From Uloborus plumipes (Eukaryota > Arthropoda > Arachnida > Araneae > Uloboridae): DNA of 64,000 nucleotides. Where the stretch lies: positions 21,851 through 85,850 of the forward strand of contig JAXGGA010004662.1 of the NCBI GenBank assembly GCA_038373865.1, read 5' to 3'. Positions 47,107-58,741 of the stretch are shown in pieces; within the stretch, counting starts at the first letter, position 1, and each line of letters starts with the position of its first letter. Position numbers and translations under genes: made by a program. The notes under the pieces were generated by a model. That model was not told the DNA's origin, ran no database searches, and was given only the letters and a program-made list of their open reading frames with translations.

Positions 47107-47286
47107 TATGTGGCCAGTTTAGGATTCGGAAGGGCTCAAATGAATTTGGAAAAAAAAATATTTCAAAGACGAAAATTGGCGCCAAACATTTTTCGGTAAC
47201 CTTAAAATGAATTGATGTTCTATTTCAGCAGCGAATATAAATAATGTCAAAAAAAAAAACGAAGAATGAGTCCGTTAAAACAGCTT

Positions 47287-47453
47287 GGTGGGCCGTGGTA
47301 GCCAGATCGGTAATGCGTCGGACTTGTATCCGGAGGGTCCCGGGTTCGATCCTAGCCAAACAAAGATCCACCCTCGTTACTAATGGTGGCTGGACTACGT
47401 TAAATAACGGTCGTGGTCACAAAGTCCTCCAAGTGGAACGATACCTCTGGGCA
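47287..47453 (+). repeat. tRNA-derived SINE
   Basis: The head (47,287-47,359) looks like a tRNA: an A-box-like TAGCCAGATCGG and a good B box GGTTCGATCC (47,343-47,352). The anticodon loop CTTGTAT would give TGT (Thr), but the anticodon stem has mismatches and no clean acceptor stem is seen, so it is not a functional tRNA. The tail (AAAGATCCACCCTCGTTAC onward) is unrelated to tRNA, as expected for a SINE. A pol III promoter would drive it. It may continue beyond 47,862 after a nested insertion. Confidence 0.7.
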
Positions 47454-47861
47454 GGGCCGTAACAACTGTTTTATTTCATGGAGGGTTTTACCAAACACAT
47501 TTCTCGTGAGCTCTCTCTGATCAATAAAATTTTATTTCCTTCGTACATTCTGTCACTTTTTGTAAGAATAGGTTATTTTAATGAGAATGTGCAGCTTTAA
47601 AGATTTTCACATGCGCAAATATGAAAGATGACTAATGTATTAAAAATTAAATGAACAAAAAAAAAAACTAACATGTACGTACACAGCATAATTTTCCCCT
47701 GTCAGTATTTCTTTTCTTTTTCAAGTGAAATTTAAAAAAAAGTAATAATAATCTTTTTTTCATCACAAAAAGGATAATAAAAAGTATTTTTTGGAACAGT
47801 TTTGAAAATTTTCGGAGGGGGTTTGAAGCCTAAAAACCCTCCCCTTGAATACGGCCTGTAC
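47454..47861. mobile_element. Possible hAT-like MITE in the SINE (tentative)
   Basis: The left end CAGGGCCGTAACAAC and the right end TACGGCCTG are short inverted ends. GGAGGGTTTT near the left end mirrors AAAACCCTCC near the right end. I could not find a matching 8-bp duplication, so the assignment is weak. Confidence 0.35.
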
Positions 47862-47984
47862 TAGACCAGGAATTTGCTCGGCCTTTGGTCTGGATCAAAA
47901 GAACAGAGCGCTCTGAGCTAAATCGGACCTCCACCTTAATGAAAACGGAAGCCGTATTTATTTAGCCTTAAATCGGGTATACTA

Positions 47985-48165
47985 TTCAACTTAACTTAGC
48001 AGTGAAGTCACTACGGGCGGAGCCAATAAGAGCTCACAAGTGATCTCCTCAGTGATCTCCTCTTATTCGCCAAGTAGGCTGTGACGTTTTATCTAGCTCG
48101 TTTTTCATAGGCTAACGTCACGCTGACGTCACGATGTTTTTGTCAAGAAACGTTGCATTTTAGTA
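47985..48165 (+). repeat. Truncated third copy of the GGCAGG MITE
   Basis: Matches the interior of the 303-bp MITEs at 20,942-21,550 (CAACTTAACTTRGCA start, through GACGTCACGATGTTTTTGTC) but lacks both termini. A CTCAGTGATCTC segment is locally duplicated. Confidence 0.8.
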
Positions 48166-50988
48166 TAGATGTGTCTACTCGGGCTCGCGTACCCGAGTGG
48201 TTTCAGAAACAACAAAACATCTAGGGACTAAAAGCTACAATATATAGTGTGAGTGTTATGTCTAACCAACATCTTAGTTTGGTATTTCTGAAACTGAAAA
48301 TGATTGTTTGGATTATCTAAATCAAGTTCTTATCCAGAGAAAGATAAAAATTGGAAAACCTTAGGGGCCAGGAAAGAGTGTTTAGGAAAATTCAAGGTGA
48401 CATAGCGCCTGAAAAGTTCTTGTTCAGAAAGAATGAGTGTCGAATGTATCATTTTAGTCGCTTGGATAGCCTGGCACTTGGGATTTGAATTAAAAAGTAG
48501 TGGTCATGTCAGAGAAAAGATAATGAATGGAAAATTCGAAATCTTCTTGACCTTTGACGATCCTCAGCCCTCAGCAACGGCGGTGGGTTTTTTTTTTCAA
48601 CTGTCTTAGACGCAGATTAAGCCCCCTTCCCCCCCTCCCCCCAAAAAAATAGTCTCGAGGATAAACCAAGATTAGAAAAGTGATAAAACCTAAATCAGTT
48701 CCTCGAAATGATTAAAAATAAGACGATAAGCTTAAAATTTCCATACACATGCTCCCTGGGGATGAATCAGAAAATACCTAACAAATCACTCCCCCGTTCG
48801 CTGCAATTTAGATTTTTCTTTTTTCAACAACTCAGAACTAAAAACACTGTGCTCGAATTCAACGGTACATGCATTCCTTTTAGTGGTTTAGACGTTGTTT
48901 TAAGATCATAGATCATCGACATTTGTACTTTTGTCACATTTTTAAAAGTAACTAAAACTGTAGAACAATTTATCCGCATACCTATATTCAGTAGTCTACA
49001 ATTTCTAGTCTATGCTATCTGTGAATAAGATTCATTTCTAAAATTAAGTCCTACTTGTGGTATATAGTCTCGTTTCTAGATAACAAATAAAAACCGGAGA
49101 CAATTTGTTTGGATACAGTATTGAAACCAACCATTAACTAGTTTAAACAATTGGGGGCTAAGAAAAGTTCGGGATAATCATAATTCAAGAAAACAACTTG
49201 AATCAGGACGATTTTTTCAGATGCAAACATCAAAATTTTAAACTTCTTCACATTTTTCCATTTACACCCAGAGCTGTAAACTTTAGAAAATCTAAACTCA
49301 TAGCAGAGTTTTGAAGGGCATATTTAACAGCAAATATTGTTACAGACGCAATGAATAACTTACTTCCTATTTAGGAAAAGTTACAGTTTAGGTTGAAAAA
49401 GTATTTTATTTCTTTTTTTCTTATTTCCTTCTTGTTCTTTTCTTTTCTTTTTTTTTTTTTATAATTTATTACAAGAAACTAATTTTGTTTATTTTTAAAC
49501 AAAAATTTGGAACATTACCAAGCATAAAAGCAATATTATCTAAATGATCATAAGGTAAATATTAAAAACTATTGAATATCCGATAAGTTTACATGCACTT
49601 ATAATACATCAACACGTAATATAGTTAGACTTTAGTATTAATAATAGCATTAAATATATTACTTTTATATTTGTAAAGAACGTGAATTATATCTTTTATT
49701 CAGGAGTTACATACATAAATACATTCAAACAAACCCACATGTGAAACTAACAAAAACGTATTAAAAAAAAGAAAATCGTATACGTTTAGACACGTTTTCG
49801 AAGCGTCGTTATTCAAGGCTGTAGTTCGTAAAAACTACGATTTTGTCGTAGCAGTTGGAAGCTCTGATTACACATATATCAGATTAACCTCCTTATTCAG
49901 ATTAAATTAACGACGCTATAAAAGGAAAAGCGAAATCGTTGATGGCGCAGTGTAGCCCATGGGGTTCTTGCGCTACTAAATCCAATTCAACTAACGAACT
50001 GAACTCGTTAAAATTGTTTAAATCCCAGGATTTTAATTTCAGTCTGTCAAATCAGGATCTGGGCTGTTTAATTTTTCCGAAAAATTCGCGTCGGTTTTGA
50101 CATTAGCAACAGCACTTGCTGCTTTCACTAGTACAGGAACCTTGAAGCACTAACAGGTAAACATCTTCCACTTAAATATCAAGATGTTGCAATTCCGCAA
50201 AAGGGCATGGAATGTCAAGGAATGTTACATTATCGTAATTTAAGAGGAGATCAACTTTGAATTCGAGGTCAGCAGGTTATGCAGCTCATTTTTTGTTTCG
50301 CACGTGGGTGACGTGCCCAAACTATGTGCAATTACGTTTCCGACGAGTAACGACGTGCATTTTGATGTCCTGCCTAAAAATAATTTTTCAAATCCAAGCA
50401 GAAATAAGAAATTCTACCAGAAATAATCAGGTTCACTCTTTCCAAATAAAACTGCCTACTTTGAGATGTAGACACTAGAAGATCGCAGATGAATCAATGC
50501 TAATGCCACCTCCGCCTTTACTGACATTTCTTTCCAACCCTTTTATTTCAGTGCTGTTTTTTTTTTTTTTTTTTAAAGGTAAATCACACTTTAACAAGAA
50601 AAATGCTACGAAGACTTTTTTACTTTTTTATGAGAAAACTAGAATCCTCCAATTCAAATTGTCAGACAGGCATTTTCTTTTTGATAGTAGTTGTTTTCAA
50701 AACCTTTTTTCTTCTTTATTACTCATTAATTAACAACTGATTTTCGGTAAATTTAGTCAGGATTTACTTTGCTTTTCTTTATTTTTCAATATTTTCCTAA
50801 GGTTTCTGAGTTTAGTAGTAAAAAACTTGATTTTTGAGAAAATAGTCCAAAAACGAACACTCATAATCTCTAGACATTCTGTATCAGTATTTGTCACTTT
50901 GTTTGGCTCAGAATAAAAATTTGCGATACAAAATTGGAAAAATAGAAATGTTCATTTTTAACAAAAAAAAATCGGAAAATAGAATATT
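48166..50988. other. Gene-free stretch with one dispersed repeat
   Basis: About 49,583-49,765 is the inverted partner of 17,515-17,675. Poly-T runs lie at about 49,448-49,460 and 50,558-50,574. I recognise no gene. Frames of 60-80 codons here have no domain. Confidence 0.45.
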
Positions 50989-51091
50989 AATTGAAGGGGC
51001 AAGTGGATAAAGGTGATGTATGACATTTGAATTTCGCCGCTTTACACAAATTCAAATTAGTGTGTGTTCAATTGTGTTAGCTCACAAACAC

Positions 51092-51253
51092 AATTGAAGG
51101 GGCAAGTGAATAAAGGTGATATGTGACATTTTTTAAAATTTCTAGAAAAAGTTTTCAGAAAAAAAATATTACCTTATCACCTTCATCCATGGTAAAAAGT
51201 AAGTTTTTCCAAATCTGTCACATATCACCTTTATCCACTTGCCCCTTCAATTA
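51092..51253. mobile_element. AATTGAAGGGGCAAGTG-type MITE, copy 2
   Basis: Ends AATTGAAGGGGCAAGTG and CACTTGCCCCTTCAATT, with inner GGTGATATGTGACA mirrored as TGTCACATATCACC. About 160 bp. Another left end of the same family lies 103 bases upstream (50,989). The Tc1-like element begins two bases after this element. Confidence 0.75.
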
Positions 51254-51498
51254 TACACTGCTCGACATTGAAAATGCAACACCAAGAAGGGGTGGTCAGA
51301 AATTCATGCAAATTTTACCGTAGACGCACGTCACTGAGTTATGCAAATGATATGAAATGCGGAGCTCTCCGACGCACGTGAAGTAAGATATAAGAGAATG
51401 AAGTTGAAAAGTGGGCTATGTTCATGTTGGTTTTTCTGCCAGACTAATTATCGGAGAAATTTGGTTTTTGTCTCGAAGGATACGTGTGATAGGAGGAA

Positions 51499-53293
51499 AT
51501 GCCACGCCGTCCTCAACGAAGACACTTCCAGCATATAGACGACTTTACAAGGGGTATGGTGATCGGACTGAGAAGGGGAGGTTGGTCCATGCGTCAAATT
51601 GCAGCTGATACCCACATGGATGCAAGCACTGTGCATCGGCTGTGTCGGAGATGGTTGGAAAGAGGAAATGTAGCCACATTGAGGGGTGCAGGTGCAGCCA
51701 GAGTGACGTCAGACCGCTTGGATCGACGGATTCACCGACAAGCTGTGGCGGACCCGCAAGTCACTTGTACGTCGATTCTGCAGCACGTGCAAGGTACCCT
51801 AGATGTTCCTGTGTCGACCAGAACCATTTCCCGTCGACTGGTTGCACGTGGCCTGCAATCACGGCGCACAGTGGTCCGAAACGGGGGAAAAGCGGCAAAA
51901 ATCCCTTGAGTGTAGATCGCTCTGCTTGAGAAATAGTGAAAATGTGACTTACGCTAATCTGGCTTTGAGGTGCAGATTTTTTTTGGAATAAGTCAAATTT
52001 GATGGCCAATCTCTTTGATAAAAATCAATTTGTCCCCGTTATACCACGACATGTTATTTTTTAGTATTTTTAGTTCTCTATATTGGTGTTTGTAAATAGT
52101 GAGATTAAAATGAAAACATCTGCCACGCCCACAGTCGCAGGTGGTCGCAGCTAAAATGTTTTTGTTTAGTTACAGGAAGGTTCAAACTATTTGCTAATAT
52201 AGCGTTAAGCTCACCGGAAGCCGCCGATAAAAGTATATGCCTCAATATATTTCATAATATTTTTTCGCAATTACTTTTTTTTTTCACTTCAGATAATTTT
52301 AAATTTTTATTAATTTTAATTATTATTTCTGGTGTAATATGCATCCTATAGGTGTGAAAGACCAATGTAAAATGAATTTTTATAAATTCAAGTTCGGGTT
52401 ACTGAACGTATGAATTAAAACTGCAATATAGGGTCACGTCCAAAATTTTTTAAAAACGTAATTTTTCAACATTCTTGGCCTTTTTTCGGTGAAATGCAAT
52501 TAATTTTCTAAATAAATCTTACGGAGTATGTTGCTACAACTCAATGGCTAAGTAATTACAGTATTAAAATTTTTCTATGTTCAAACTTTGAAATGCCTAT
52601 TTTTTCCGCCCTCGAACCACTGTGCGGCGCCCGCTAAGAAGACTGCCATTGACCTCACAGCACAGACTCCAACTTTTGGAATGGTGCCGGACCAGAGCGA
52701 CGTGGATGGCAGAATGGCAAACCGTAGTGTTCTCAGATGAATCCCGCTTCTGTTTGTCCAGCGATAGTCATCGCATACGTGTGTGGCGTAGACGTGGAGA
52801 AAGATCGAATCCGGCAGTAACTGTGGAACGCCCCACAGCGCGACAACGTGGCATAATGGTTTGGGGCGCTATTGCATACAATTCCGTATTACCTCTAGTT
52901 CGTATTCGGGGCACTATGACGGCCCAACGATATGTAGATAATGTACTGCGGCCGGTGGCAATCCCCTACCTTCAGGGTCTGCCAAATGCAATTTTTCAAC
53001 ACGATAACGCCCGGCCTCACAGTGCTCGAATCAGCCAATATGCTCTACGAGGTGTACAGATGCTTTCCTGGCCACCATACTCTCCTGACTTGTCACCAAT
53101 TGAATATGTGTGGGACGTGATTGGACGCCGTTTGCAGAACCTGTCACTGCCTCGTTCAGAGGACGAACTGTGGCAAATAGTTGAAAGGGAATGGAGTGCC
53201 ATCCCTCAGGACACCATCCGCAGGCTTATTGACTCCATGCCTAGACGTGTTTCTTCGTGCATCGCTGTCCGCGGTGGTCCTACTTCTTACTGA
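51499..53293 (+). pseudogene. Tc1-like transposase, frame broken only by a Transib-like insertion
   Basis: The first part (51,499-51,866) holds a helix-turn-helix region, with GWSMRQIAADTHMDAS at about residues 27-42. The second part (52,630-53,293) holds the catalytic domain: Asp in FSDESRF, Asp in FQHDNARPH and Glu in SPIEYVW. By my count 32 residues lie between the last two, against 34 in classic Tc1. Leaving out the 758-bp insertion and one copy of its 5-bp duplication gives 1,032 bases, 344 codons including the stop, with no internal stop. So the gene would be full length and in frame but for the insertion, which argues that the insertion is recent. The enzyme would cut and paste its own element at TA sites in the nucleus. 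As present, the reading frame ends in the insertion at 51,909. Confidence 0.9.
51867..52624. mobile_element. Transib-like non-autonomous element, 758 bp
   Basis: Starts CACAGTGGTCCG and ends CGAACCACTGTG, flanked by a perfect 5-bp duplication CGGCG (51,862-51,866 and 52,625-52,629). The Tc1-like copy at 1-1,096 has the single CGGCG (near 344). GC-rich 5-bp duplications and CACAGTG-type ends are features of Transib, the superfamily related to RAG1. The left end shows a heptamer, 23 bases, then AAAAATCCC; the right end shows a heptamer, 12 bases, then AAAAAATAG. No transposase is encoded. A fragment resembling the 761-902 MITE lies at about 51,935-51,975. Confidence 0.75.
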
Positions 53294-53440
53294 GCCGACG
53301 CCGTCCTCGCTCTAAATTTTGCTTATTTATTTTGAAATAAATATCACTTATTATTCCATGCTGTCTCTGTCTTCTTACCAAATTTCATCAATTTCTGACC
53401 ACTCCTTCTTGGTGTTGCATTTTCAATGTCGAGCAGTGTA

Positions 53441-54279
53441 TATAAATATAGAAAATGGAATCGCTATATATTTTCTAGGAAACGTAAATGTAAAATGTTT
53501 AAAGCTTTTCGCTATCCATGTTATTTTTTTCTCTTGTAACAAAAAATACATCAAACTTATACTAGTACGAAGACTAAGTTAGCACTCTTCGTTCAAAGCA
53601 ACAAAAATTTAAATTTTTTTAATCATTCAAATCAAAAATCAACCATTACTTTTGAGAAAGATGTGATTTTCCTAAATTGTTTAGTCAAATTTTTTGAGCA
53701 ATTATTATTATTATTATTATTTTCTAATTGGCTACACGCATTTGTTTAATATATGTGTGTACATGTACATACACACACAACACATTAACTGAAAATTTAA
53801 TAATTTTTTTAATTAAAAACATTTCCCTTAACCGGTATTATTAGGCAAAATTCGAATGAAGCGCAAACAAAAAGTTATAGCTAAGGTTTCTTTTTTTTTC
53901 CAATAAACTCACTCCCTCCCTCCCTCCCTACCTTGGTCTAGTTTCGAAATCAGTTAGATAGTATAATATTTACGTTTGACATTCCAAAATGCAGAGAATC
54001 AACTTATTTCGCAGAAGGCGTTTTTAAAATCATCAAAAGAAATAGAATGTAAAGAAATGTCACAGAACAAATGAGAAATTTACTCAACACAGCGGAAGTT
54101 TAAACTAAGAGTTTTGGTATAATATCTTACAGTTGAATTAAAAAAATAAAAATAAACATGAACAATAATTGAATTTTTAACACAGATTATCCCACTGCAG
54201 TTTTGTTGCATAAGAGTATATCGGTCACCAAAAAATATTATTTTAAAACAGAATCTTTAATAGAATAAAAAAATCTTTA
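53441..54279. other. Gene-free stretch
   Basis: Contains an (ATT)n run at about 53,704-53,720, TG/CA-rich sequence near 53,750-53,785 and a CTCC run near 53,915. No gene or element end seen. Confidence 0.5.
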
Positions 54280-54423
54280 GGGCCATGCTCCACATCAGCG
54301 TAAAACGCGACCGAAACTGAAGGCAGAAACCGAAAATCCGGGTACTTTCCATAGGAACACCATTGAATCCATTTTACGCTTCTGCCTAATTTTTCTGCTT
54401 TACGTCGATGTGGAGCATGGCCC
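54280..54423. mobile_element. Harbinger-type MITE, copy 2
   Basis: TIR GGGCCATGCTCCACATCRGCG at both ends in inverted form, flanked by TTA on both sides (54,277-54,279 and 54,424-54,426). Same family as 17,155-17,287. The TTA duplication supports PIF/Harbinger. Confidence 0.85.
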
Positions 54424-54453
54424 TTAGAGATTCGAAAAATATTTCAATACACA

Positions 54454-54792
54454 CACTGTAAAAAATGAATGTAGTTTTTACAGTATAATACAGATAATTT
54501 TATAGCAATAAACTGTAAAAATTCTAATTTTATAGTACTTAATTGTAAAATTGCTAATTTTACAGTTTATTACCGTGCATTTTAGCATTTTACGGTTTTA
54601 AACTGGAACCTCTGCCACCAGTATTATAATACAGCTAAATTTTACGGCAATAAACTGTAAAATTGCAAACTTTATATTAAGAAGCTGTAAAATTGCTAGT
54701 TTTACAGTTTATTACTGTGCATTTGACAGTTTTAAATTGGAACCTCATCTGCCAGAATTATACTGTAAAAACAACATTTATTTCATGCAGTG
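54454..54792. mobile_element. CACTG-ended ACTGTAAAATT MITE
   Basis: Starts CACTGTAAAAAATGAATG and ends TTTCATGCAGTG. The interior repeats AAACTGTAAAATTGC units in both orientations, with GGAACCTC blocks. Same family as 34,162-34,551. The target duplication is unclear because both flanks are CA-rich. Confidence 0.7.
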
Positions 54793-57493
54793 CACACAAA
54801 AAGATTACTGAGAAAAATATTTTAAAGATTAGTTTTCGCCTTGATGTCACTGAGCGACTGTGATCTAAAATCGCTCATAACTTTTTAAACAATTAAACTT
54901 GAATGACGAAACTTTTTCCGTGTAGTACTTGAAATAAATATAGGCAATAAAACAAATTCGACAGTTTGTTTATTTTCAGGTAACCTCAACCTTAAATTCC
55001 CTCGATCGCACGCATAAGATTACACCAGTGGATAAGGAATACAGAAAAAAAATAACCGAAGCAGATGATATTTCTGCAGAGACAGAAAAGCTTTAGAGGG
55101 GAGAGAGACAAAAAAGCTCTATTTCGGTTAAAAAGAACAGTCGATCAATTTGGTTGGTTGGAACAATTTGGTTAAAGTGGTTTAAGAGCAATCAATCAAT
55201 AAGAAATCTGAACTTCTCCCCTTTTCAGATAATTCGCGGATGTCAACAAGACCCTTTAAAACAGAGGGTGTACAAATTTTTCAAGTACGGACGATGTTTA
55301 TTTTTAACCCCTGACGCAACAAGGAAGGGAGTTAGTTATAAGTTTGACGTGCCTGTGTATCTGTATGTATCTGTATGTTCAGCCTAAACAGATGGACCGA
55401 TTTTGAAAAAAAAAAAAAAAGATTTATTTGAAAGGTGAAGTGATCGAGAGTGTTCTTAGCTAGGTCGTATCTTCGGATGACATTAATTAACAAATAGATT
55501 AATTAAAAACCTTTAAAACGTTTTTCGCGATTATGGAAGTGAAAATATTAAATTTAAAACAATATAAAATTTAAGACAATAGTACTAAAAGAAAGGGAAA
55601 ATAACTCTGCGCCTGATAAGATGTGTTTGGAACTTCCATGTAAAGTAGAACTCGAATTATAACGTTTTTAGCAAATGCGGCTTAAATCTACAGGATTAAA
55701 AACCGTTGTCATTGTTTGCTGACGAGGACAGAAAACTCAATGATTTAAAATATTTTTCTGTTGCCAGTCTCTATTTGTCAACTGTTAAAATACTTGCAAT
55801 TGATTTTAGTATATAAGAATTTTCAATTTTCCTTCTTTATTATGCTTTTGCGACAAGCAAAATTTTACTAGTAAGGATCCTTTCTTTTTCCGTGTGTATC
55901 ATATCTTCTCGAAAACAATTAAATGTTTTTGCATTTGAAATGCTTTATGACCAGAGAAGTTTATTTTAATGAGATCGGCAATCAGGAACAGGGGTTGTTC
56001 AAATTTTTAATTCAATCTTAGTACTTGAGTTATTCCGTAAAATACAAGTATAAAGTAAGATGAACCAACCAGTAAATGAACATCAAATTGAATCATATAT
56101 TTGTTTATAAATTCATAGCATCGTTAAAAACTTGCGTTTGACACATGACAGTAAGAACAGTTTCGGTGTAAGTATTTAAAAAAACAGGAGAATGTTTACT
56201 CTTCAACATCCAAGTTTTTTTTGGGAGATTGAAATGAAAAAAAAAAGTGTCCAGTGAATAAACACTCTCAACACGGCATGGAATAGCATTCTCTGGCCGT
56301 TTTCTTTTTGGAAATTGATTATATTTTATGCAAAAAAGTTACTGCTACTAATTCATCAAAGAAAAATGTTTTAAACCCTTGTTTTTTTCAACAAAAAAGA
56401 AAGAAAAAAAGAAAAGAGAAGAAAACATGTTTATTTACAGGGCGATGTTAATTTACTTGAAGATTTATTCACCGAATAAGATAATTTACAAAAGCTCGAC
56501 CAAAATTTATTCTCAAACCAACCTAGGTCACTGCTGAAACAGAAAAAAAAAAAAAAAAAAACCGCGAGTAATTGCAAAATCTTGTAATAATTTTTGTACC
56601 AGAAGCTGATTTTTTAAAGATTTATTTATCAATTCATACAAATTGTTTTTAAGAATATCCCAGGTTTTTGAAAATATTCTAAATTTTTCAGTACTGGTTC
56701 AATATAAACAATTAGTAAATTCTCACATTTTTTAAGTCAGAATGTCAGAATTAAAAAGAAAAATTCGAAGAAGAACCTACAAACGTTGGTTTCGAACATT
56801 CTGCATTATTAGCAAGTTAATTTACGCCCCTTCACTCCCTTGTTTATGTTATATCCTTTTCATCTAAGATTCCGTATATTTTGCACCACATTTTTTAATG
56901 GTATCCCCAAAATTTACTTCGCAAGATACTGGAAGAATTTTATGAGATGACTCCCTGAGTAATTCACTTATCAGGGGGTATCTATAGCGAGTCATGGAGC
57001 AAACAGAACCATCAACATTCTTAGGTGGTTGATTTTATGGATATTTTTTGAAAAGGTTTTTTTTTCGTTCTTGGAAGAGGGAGAAACACATATGCATTTA
57101 ATTACAGCTCCAAATTGGAGATATTGCTATGACCTAATCCGTACCTTATCCAGACTTCCGAAAACTAAATATATATATATAGTTTTCAAATTTTTTGCCA
57201 TCAAACAAGAAATAAAAATGGAATTCAAGTAGCAATTCATTTCTTAAATTTTTTGTTTATTATTTTTATATTTTGAAATTAATTTTTTCACACAATATCA
57301 TTTGCATTTCGTTTTATTTATTTATACCTTATATTAATTCATTTCTTTTGTTTATTTATTGATTCATTTTATTTAATTTTCAGTTTAAGAAAACAAGATG
57401 CAAAATTTACCGTTGCGCTATAAATACCCTTTCTCTATTCTTGAGCGCTATAAAGTAGCACTTATTTATAAAAAAAAACAGAGGAAAGAATTC
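54793..57493. repeat. Intronic or intergenic stretch with repeat relics
   Basis: Lies downstream of the TSC22-type exon on that gene's strand, so it is probably its intron. About 56,065-56,420 is a short relative of the element at 18,233-19,988 (shared TAGCATCGTTAAAAA, CCAGTGAATAAACA and CGTTTTCTTTTT). About 55,330-55,420 ends TGGACCGATTTTGAAAAA, a motif seen in dispersed repeats. No TSC-box exon found. Confidence 0.5.
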
Positions 57494-57497
57494 CTAC

Positions 57498-58741
57498 CTT
57501 TCTGAGTTCTCCGTATCCACTTTGTCAAAGCGAGCATGTGGTAAGTGGTTCGATACTCTGTTGCTTTCAGAATTAGTTCTTGATCGTGGAAGAGGCACTA
57601 TGGAATCCATTGGGTCTTGAGAATTCACGTGGTTTAGGACGGTTTGCTGACTACTGTTGATGTAGTTGTTATTGGCACATTGTGACGAAGGAGGGGACTG
57701 ATTTGGAATGCTGCTATTGTTGACGAGTGTGGCTGCGGGTCTGTTGAAGTTTTGCATGTTCTCGTGAACCATCGCTTCCTGCTGCTGCACCAGTATGTTA
57801 TTCTGTGTGTTGACCAGGTTGTTAAAGTTCCGGTCGAACGGCAAGGACGTCTGTAAGCTCATGTCTTGAACTAGGGTGACAGGTTGCAGGTTGTCACTCT
57901 GGGGCAAGATGATGCCGTACATTTGCTGTTGGTTCGCCATGACGAAATTGCCGTTGAATGTCTGGTTGATGGGAATTTCGTATACCTGAGCAAAACTGCC
58001 GCTCAGCAGCTGCTCGACCGGCTGCATCTCTTCGGGGTCACAGTTGGTGATCTGGATGGTCGGAGGAGTGTTCGTTCCGTTCGTAGCGGGGATGTCCGAC
58101 TGCGACGGGGGGTCTTTGAAGTCCATGCACAACCACCTGCCCCTGCGAAAGGGCTCGCTGCTGACTATCTTTACCACTTTGAACCTCCTCTGCCAGTTGT
58201 CCGGCAGCGGATTCATGATGGGTACTTGGGCGCTGATGGGGCTCTCGGACTTGCTGGTCATCATGGTCACGCCGCCGGCCACCGGTCCGATGGCGGCGAA
58301 GGTCGGCGTCACGCCGACCATGCCGAGGTTCATGTTCGGGGGGTGGTTGGACGCCGGGAGCTGGGTCGCGAAGATGATCGGGCCGCAGGGGGAGCAGAGG
58401 TCCTCCGCTATGTCCTCGGAGTGATATCCCTCGTTGTCGGCGCGGGAAGAGTCCAAGAAGTCAGAGCTCAGGTCGTCCGTGTGGCTGGTTTCGTCCAAGT
58501 CGTCCGCACTATCGTCTGCGAAGTCGTCATTCTTCCTCGACCCCTGGACCGTCACGCTGGTGATCTGGAAGGAGTTGTTGTTTCGCCGCCGCAGGTTCAA
58601 GTCGCTCGGCGGGGAGACGTCCCGCCCGTTCGCCGGCACCTGGTCGATATAGACCGTCGTCGAGGGAGACAGTATCCCGACGACGTACGGCGGGCTCTCG
58701 TTGAAGTTGCCGGCGTTCCTGTTGTTGTTCTCGCTCATCAT
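57498..58741 (-). CDS. bun: TSC22/bunched long-isoform first coding exon
   Basis: 415 codons from the Met at 58,741 to a splice donor AAAG|GTAGGA (exon ends 57,498, phase 2). The in-frame Met at 58,789 is less likely; the tandem Met-Met at 58,741/58,738 (MMSENNN) fits better. Residues 57-66 (SFQITSVTV) begin the first conserved N-terminal motif of long TSC22D/Bunched A isoforms. An acidic stretch with DDLDETSHTDDLSSD follows (about 80-94). Residues 183-208 (WQRRFKVVKI, then PFRRGRWLCMDF) are the second motif. The rest is Gln/Asn/Ser-rich, low-complexity sequence. In flies the long isoform promotes growth and works with Madm; the C-terminal TSC box and leucine zipper that mediate dimerisation are encoded by later exons not found here. 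The exon is GC-rich in an AT-rich window. The large plus-strand frames over it are shadows. Confidence 0.88.

Larger units (their letters stand above)
51256..53438 (+). mobile_element. Tc1-like transposon, copy R (complete, interrupted)
   Basis: The TIRs are CACTGCTCGACATTGAAAAT at 51,256 and its complement ending at 53,438, flanked by TA (51,254-51,255 and 53,439-53,440). Without the 763 bases of insertion plus duplication it is 1,420 bp, a usual size for Tc1-like elements. It carries one transposase gene in the plus direction. Confidence 0.95.

Noticed and set aside
47287..47359. Functional tRNA-Thr gene
   Set aside because: The anticodon stem has mismatches, no convincing acceptor stem is seen, and a SINE-like body follows.
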